Positions 4,438 through 6,136 of a DNA stretch of 6,136 bases are shown piece after piece. The notes below the pieces were generated by a model, which searched no databases, was not told the DNA's origin, and saw nothing but the letters and a program-made list of their open reading frames with translations. The DNA is from Alphaproteobacteria bacterium (lineage in GTDB: Bacteria; Pseudomonadota; Alphaproteobacteria; Rs-D84). Made by a program: the position numbers and the translations under genes. Each line of letters opens with the position of its first letter. Within the stretch, counting starts at the first letter, position 1. The DNA lies in contig WQVP01000025.1 of the NCBI GenBank assembly GCA_009785765.1, positions 1 through 6,136 of the forward strand. The letters run 5' to 3'.

Positions 4438-5805
4438 GTTCAAAGTAATTCTTGATATGCGGACGTGGCCATGTCGGCCGGCGCCAGCGGGTTTAGTTGC
4501 CGCATGTTGCCAATTAAAATGCGCATTCGCACCATGGGTTAATCGTGCCCACGCAGGCGCAGTCGTCAAATGTTCGCCGCCTTGGTTAAGCCCAAAAACA
4601 AATCCAGAACCACCGCCGGCAGAGCGCTGTGCCCCGCTCATCCCGCCGAACCAACCGCCGCCGCCGCCAGAGCGGATATTATTACTTACCGGCTCTGCGC
4701 CAACGGCGCCGTTATTTCCGCCTTGGCCAAATCCCGGAATATTTCCAGCAAGCAATTGATTTGCCGCCGGCGCATTAGTCCCAGCAAAAGAAGTTGGCGA
4801 CCCAGTTTGTGTACCAGGTTGTCCGCCATTTGCGGTTGAAAATGCCACCGGTTGATGATGTCCAATCTGCGCAACTGCGCCGCCGCCATTGCCGCCCCAT
4901 CCACCTGTCCATTCGTGTGCACCGGTCCATCCGGCTTCGCCGCCGCCGCCGCCGGCCACGATAAATCTGCTGTTCCTGCTGGCGGCCAAATTCCAAGCAC
5001 CGCCCGTTGTACGTATATCAGATGCGCCGCCGCCCGTACCCATGCGTGCACCACCAGCGGACGAGCCTTGGCGAAATCCACCGCCGCCATTCCATCCGCC
5101 TGGATGGTTTGTGCCGCTTGGCTCTGCACCATAAAGGCCGCCAGCGCCGCCCACATAAATATGAATTGTTTGCGGCGATGTTATGGTCAAGATACCACGT
5201 GAAAATCCGCCATTACCACCACGAAACATAGTTCCGCCCGCCGGAAATTGAGTGGGATTATTTATACGGCCACCGCCATCAGCGCCCCAGACCTCTAATA
5301 AATATGTGCCTGGTTGCAATGTGCGAGTTTGAACATTTCCATTTATACCGGTTCCAGCACCCGCAACGGTTGTCCCATTAAATGAATGATTCCAAACCTC
5401 GTGAATTGTCATAGGCGGCACAGGCGTCGTGGTACCAGGCACAACAAAAAGTTGGTTAATGCTTTGAATCAAAGAACTAATCGCATTTCGCACATCTATG
5501 GTATTCATCGCAACCATACCCGCACCCGCAGTATTTGCGGCCAATGCGTGCGCGCAAAAATTTGTCGTCTGTCCGCCACGTATTTGATTTGCCCTATCAA
5601 TTGTGCACAAAAGATAACGTCGGTTGGCAATCGCATTTTGATTTGCGGACGCATTAATTGGAACATTTATATTATGCACACGATTAATATAGTCATGAAC
5701 AAACCGTACATTTGCAACCGGAGACGATGCATGCAAAGCATCAGTCCCGACAACAAAGACTGTCGCACATAACATTATTAATCTTGTCAATTTTGTTCTT
5801 GTCAT
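4435..5805 (-). CDS. Secreted glycine-rich surface protein (ALK-like Gly_rich domain)
   Basis: The protein has 456 residues from the chosen ATG. Residues 1-26 form a signal peptide: basic MTRTKLTR, hydrophobic LIMLCATVFVVG, and a likely cleavage site after ALHA. Residues 27-125 are a predicted helical region with two cysteines (C67, C84) that could pair after export. From about 162 the sequence follows the glycine-rich domain known from ALK/LTK receptors and many bacterial surface proteins: YLLEVWGADGG (168-178), GGFSRGILTI (199-208), HIYVGGAGG (215-223), GGWNGGGG (236-243), TGGGASDIRTT (257-267), SRFIVAGGGGG (279-289), GGGGGWFGG (380-388) and GGGSGFV (397-403). The role is probably adhesive or structural at the cell surface; no catalytic site is seen. 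An in-frame ATG at 5835 has a fair AGGA 8 nt upstream and would add ten residues overlapping the upstream gene; I prefer 5805 because it gives a normal signal peptide 4 nt after the upstream stop. The stop codon lies in the right inverted repeat. Confidence 0.8.
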   Translation of the reverse strand: MTRTKLTRLIMLCATVFVVGTDALHASSPVANVRFVHDYINRVHNINVPINASANQNAIANRRYLLCTIDRANQIRGGQTTNFCAHALAANTAGAGMVAMNTIDVRNAISSLIQSINQLFVVPGTTTPVPPMTIHEVWNHSFNGTTVAGAGTGINGNVQTRTLQPGTYLLEVWGADGGGRINNPTQFPAGGTMFRGGNGGFSRGILTITSPQTIHIYVGGAGGLYGAEPSGTNHPGGWNGGGGFRQGSSAGGARMGTGGGASDIRTTGGAWNLAASRNSRFIVAGGGGGEAGWTGAHEWTGGWGGNGGGAVAQIGHHQPVAFSTANGGQPGTQTGSPTSFAGTNAPAANQLLAGNIPGFGQGGNNGAVGAEPVSNNIRSGGGGGWFGGMSGAQRSAGGGSGFVFGLNQGGEHLTTAPAWARLTHGANAHFNWQHAATKPAGAGRHGHVRISRITLN

Positions 5806-5809
5806 TAAA

Positions 5810-6136
5810 TTATGGCAATGCTTGGGTTGGAACATTTAGTGTTCCTGTGATGGTAAAGGTTCCGGTTGTTTGAACAACAGTTGTCGGCATTTGTGCAACT
5901 GGCACACGAGAGTTGGTATCAAGTCCGGCAACACCACTTGCCACACCAATATTGGCCGCCGCCGCCGTGCCAAGTGTTGGCCTGTTTAAAATCTGTGCCC
6001 CTCCGGTGGTCGCATTCCAATCAGCCTGTACATTACCCATGCCCGATGGAAGTTGAGACGCCGGCACACGACCGTCCGCACCCAAAGATGCAACGCCGCC
6101 CGCAACACCAACCTGTGCTGTCGGCACAAAATTTGC
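5810..6136 (-). CDS. Phage-tail-fibre-like repeat protein, C-terminal part (cut by window edge)
   Basis: The frame is open to the right edge; 108 residues and the stop are visible, and the GTG at 6127 is internal. Two copies of a GVAxLxxxxRVPxxQ(L/M)P unit lie at about 14-30 and 68-84, 54 residues apart, separated by a QADWNATTGGAQILNRPTLGTAA stretch (37-59). This combination is characteristic of tail fibres and tail-collar proteins of phages and prophages, where such repeats build trimeric shafts. The last part, TGTFTITGTLNVPTQALP, is beta-prone and ends at a TAA 4 nt before the glycine-rich gene, so the two are probably co-transcribed. Whether this belongs to a prophage or to a bacterial surface protein built from the same repeats cannot be decided, since the N-terminus is outside the window. 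Confidence 0.7.
   Translation of the reverse strand, partial: ANFVPTAQVGVAGGVASLGADGRVPASQLPSGMGNVQADWNATTGGAQILNRPTLGTAAAANIGVASGVAGLDTNSRVPVAQMPTTVVQTTGTFTITGTLNVPTQALP

Noticed and set aside
4457..5231. Several plus- and minus-strand frames of 70-156 codons rich in Pro, Ala and Arg within the glycine-rich gene
   Set aside because: They result from the GGC/GCC-biased codons of the glycine-rich gene read in other frames; none has a credible ribosome-binding site or recognisable domain.
5803..5835. Frameshift joining the tail-fibre-like gene and the glycine-rich gene into one protein
   Set aside because: The downstream gene has its own signal peptide right after the junction, so two separate genes are more likely than a broken one.

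Overview
The window looks like bacterial chromosome, most likely from an alphaproteobacterium with a host-associated or uncultured lifestyle. The grounds are indirect: a VirB11-type secretion ATPase, moderately AT-rich coding sequence, and a pair of GTCAT(C/T)CCCG-type extragenic palindromes of a kind common in Alphaproteobacteria. All seven genes end in TAA or TAG. No rRNA, tRNA, CRISPR array or transposase gene is visible. The taxonomic call is inference, not proof.

Region by region. (1) 1-765, plus strand: the C-terminal three quarters of a VirB11 hexameric ATPase, cut by the left edge. (2) 762-2497, minus strand: a two-gene unit converging on virB11. It holds an N6-adenine DNA methyltransferase with its own promoter and Shine-Dalgarno site, followed 11 nt later by a 190-residue protein that I read as the partner restriction endonuclease, although its catalytic motif is atypical. 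(3) 2498-2617: a divergent promoter region. (4) 2618-3634, plus strand: a GT92/GT2-like glycosyltransferase. (5) 3625-4437: an 813-bp block bounded by 29-bp imperfect inverted repeats. It contains two facing REP palindromes, a strong terminator and a small P-loop protein gene. The repeats supply the stop codons of both flanking genes, which suggests an inserted mobile or MITE-like unit with cargo. (6) 4435-6136, minus strand: a secreted glycine-rich protein preceded, 4 nt away, by the end of a phage-tail-fibre-like repeat protein that runs off the right edge.

The methyltransferase and the 190-residue protein probably form a type II restriction-modification system. The VirB11 ATPase, the glycosyltransferase and the tail-fibre/glycine-rich pair are all cell-envelope or surface functions, but nothing in the sequence shows that they work together. 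The best candidates for something undescribed are the inverted-repeat block with its recurring TGTCTANTAT motif, the unusual endonuclease, and the two-gene surface module.
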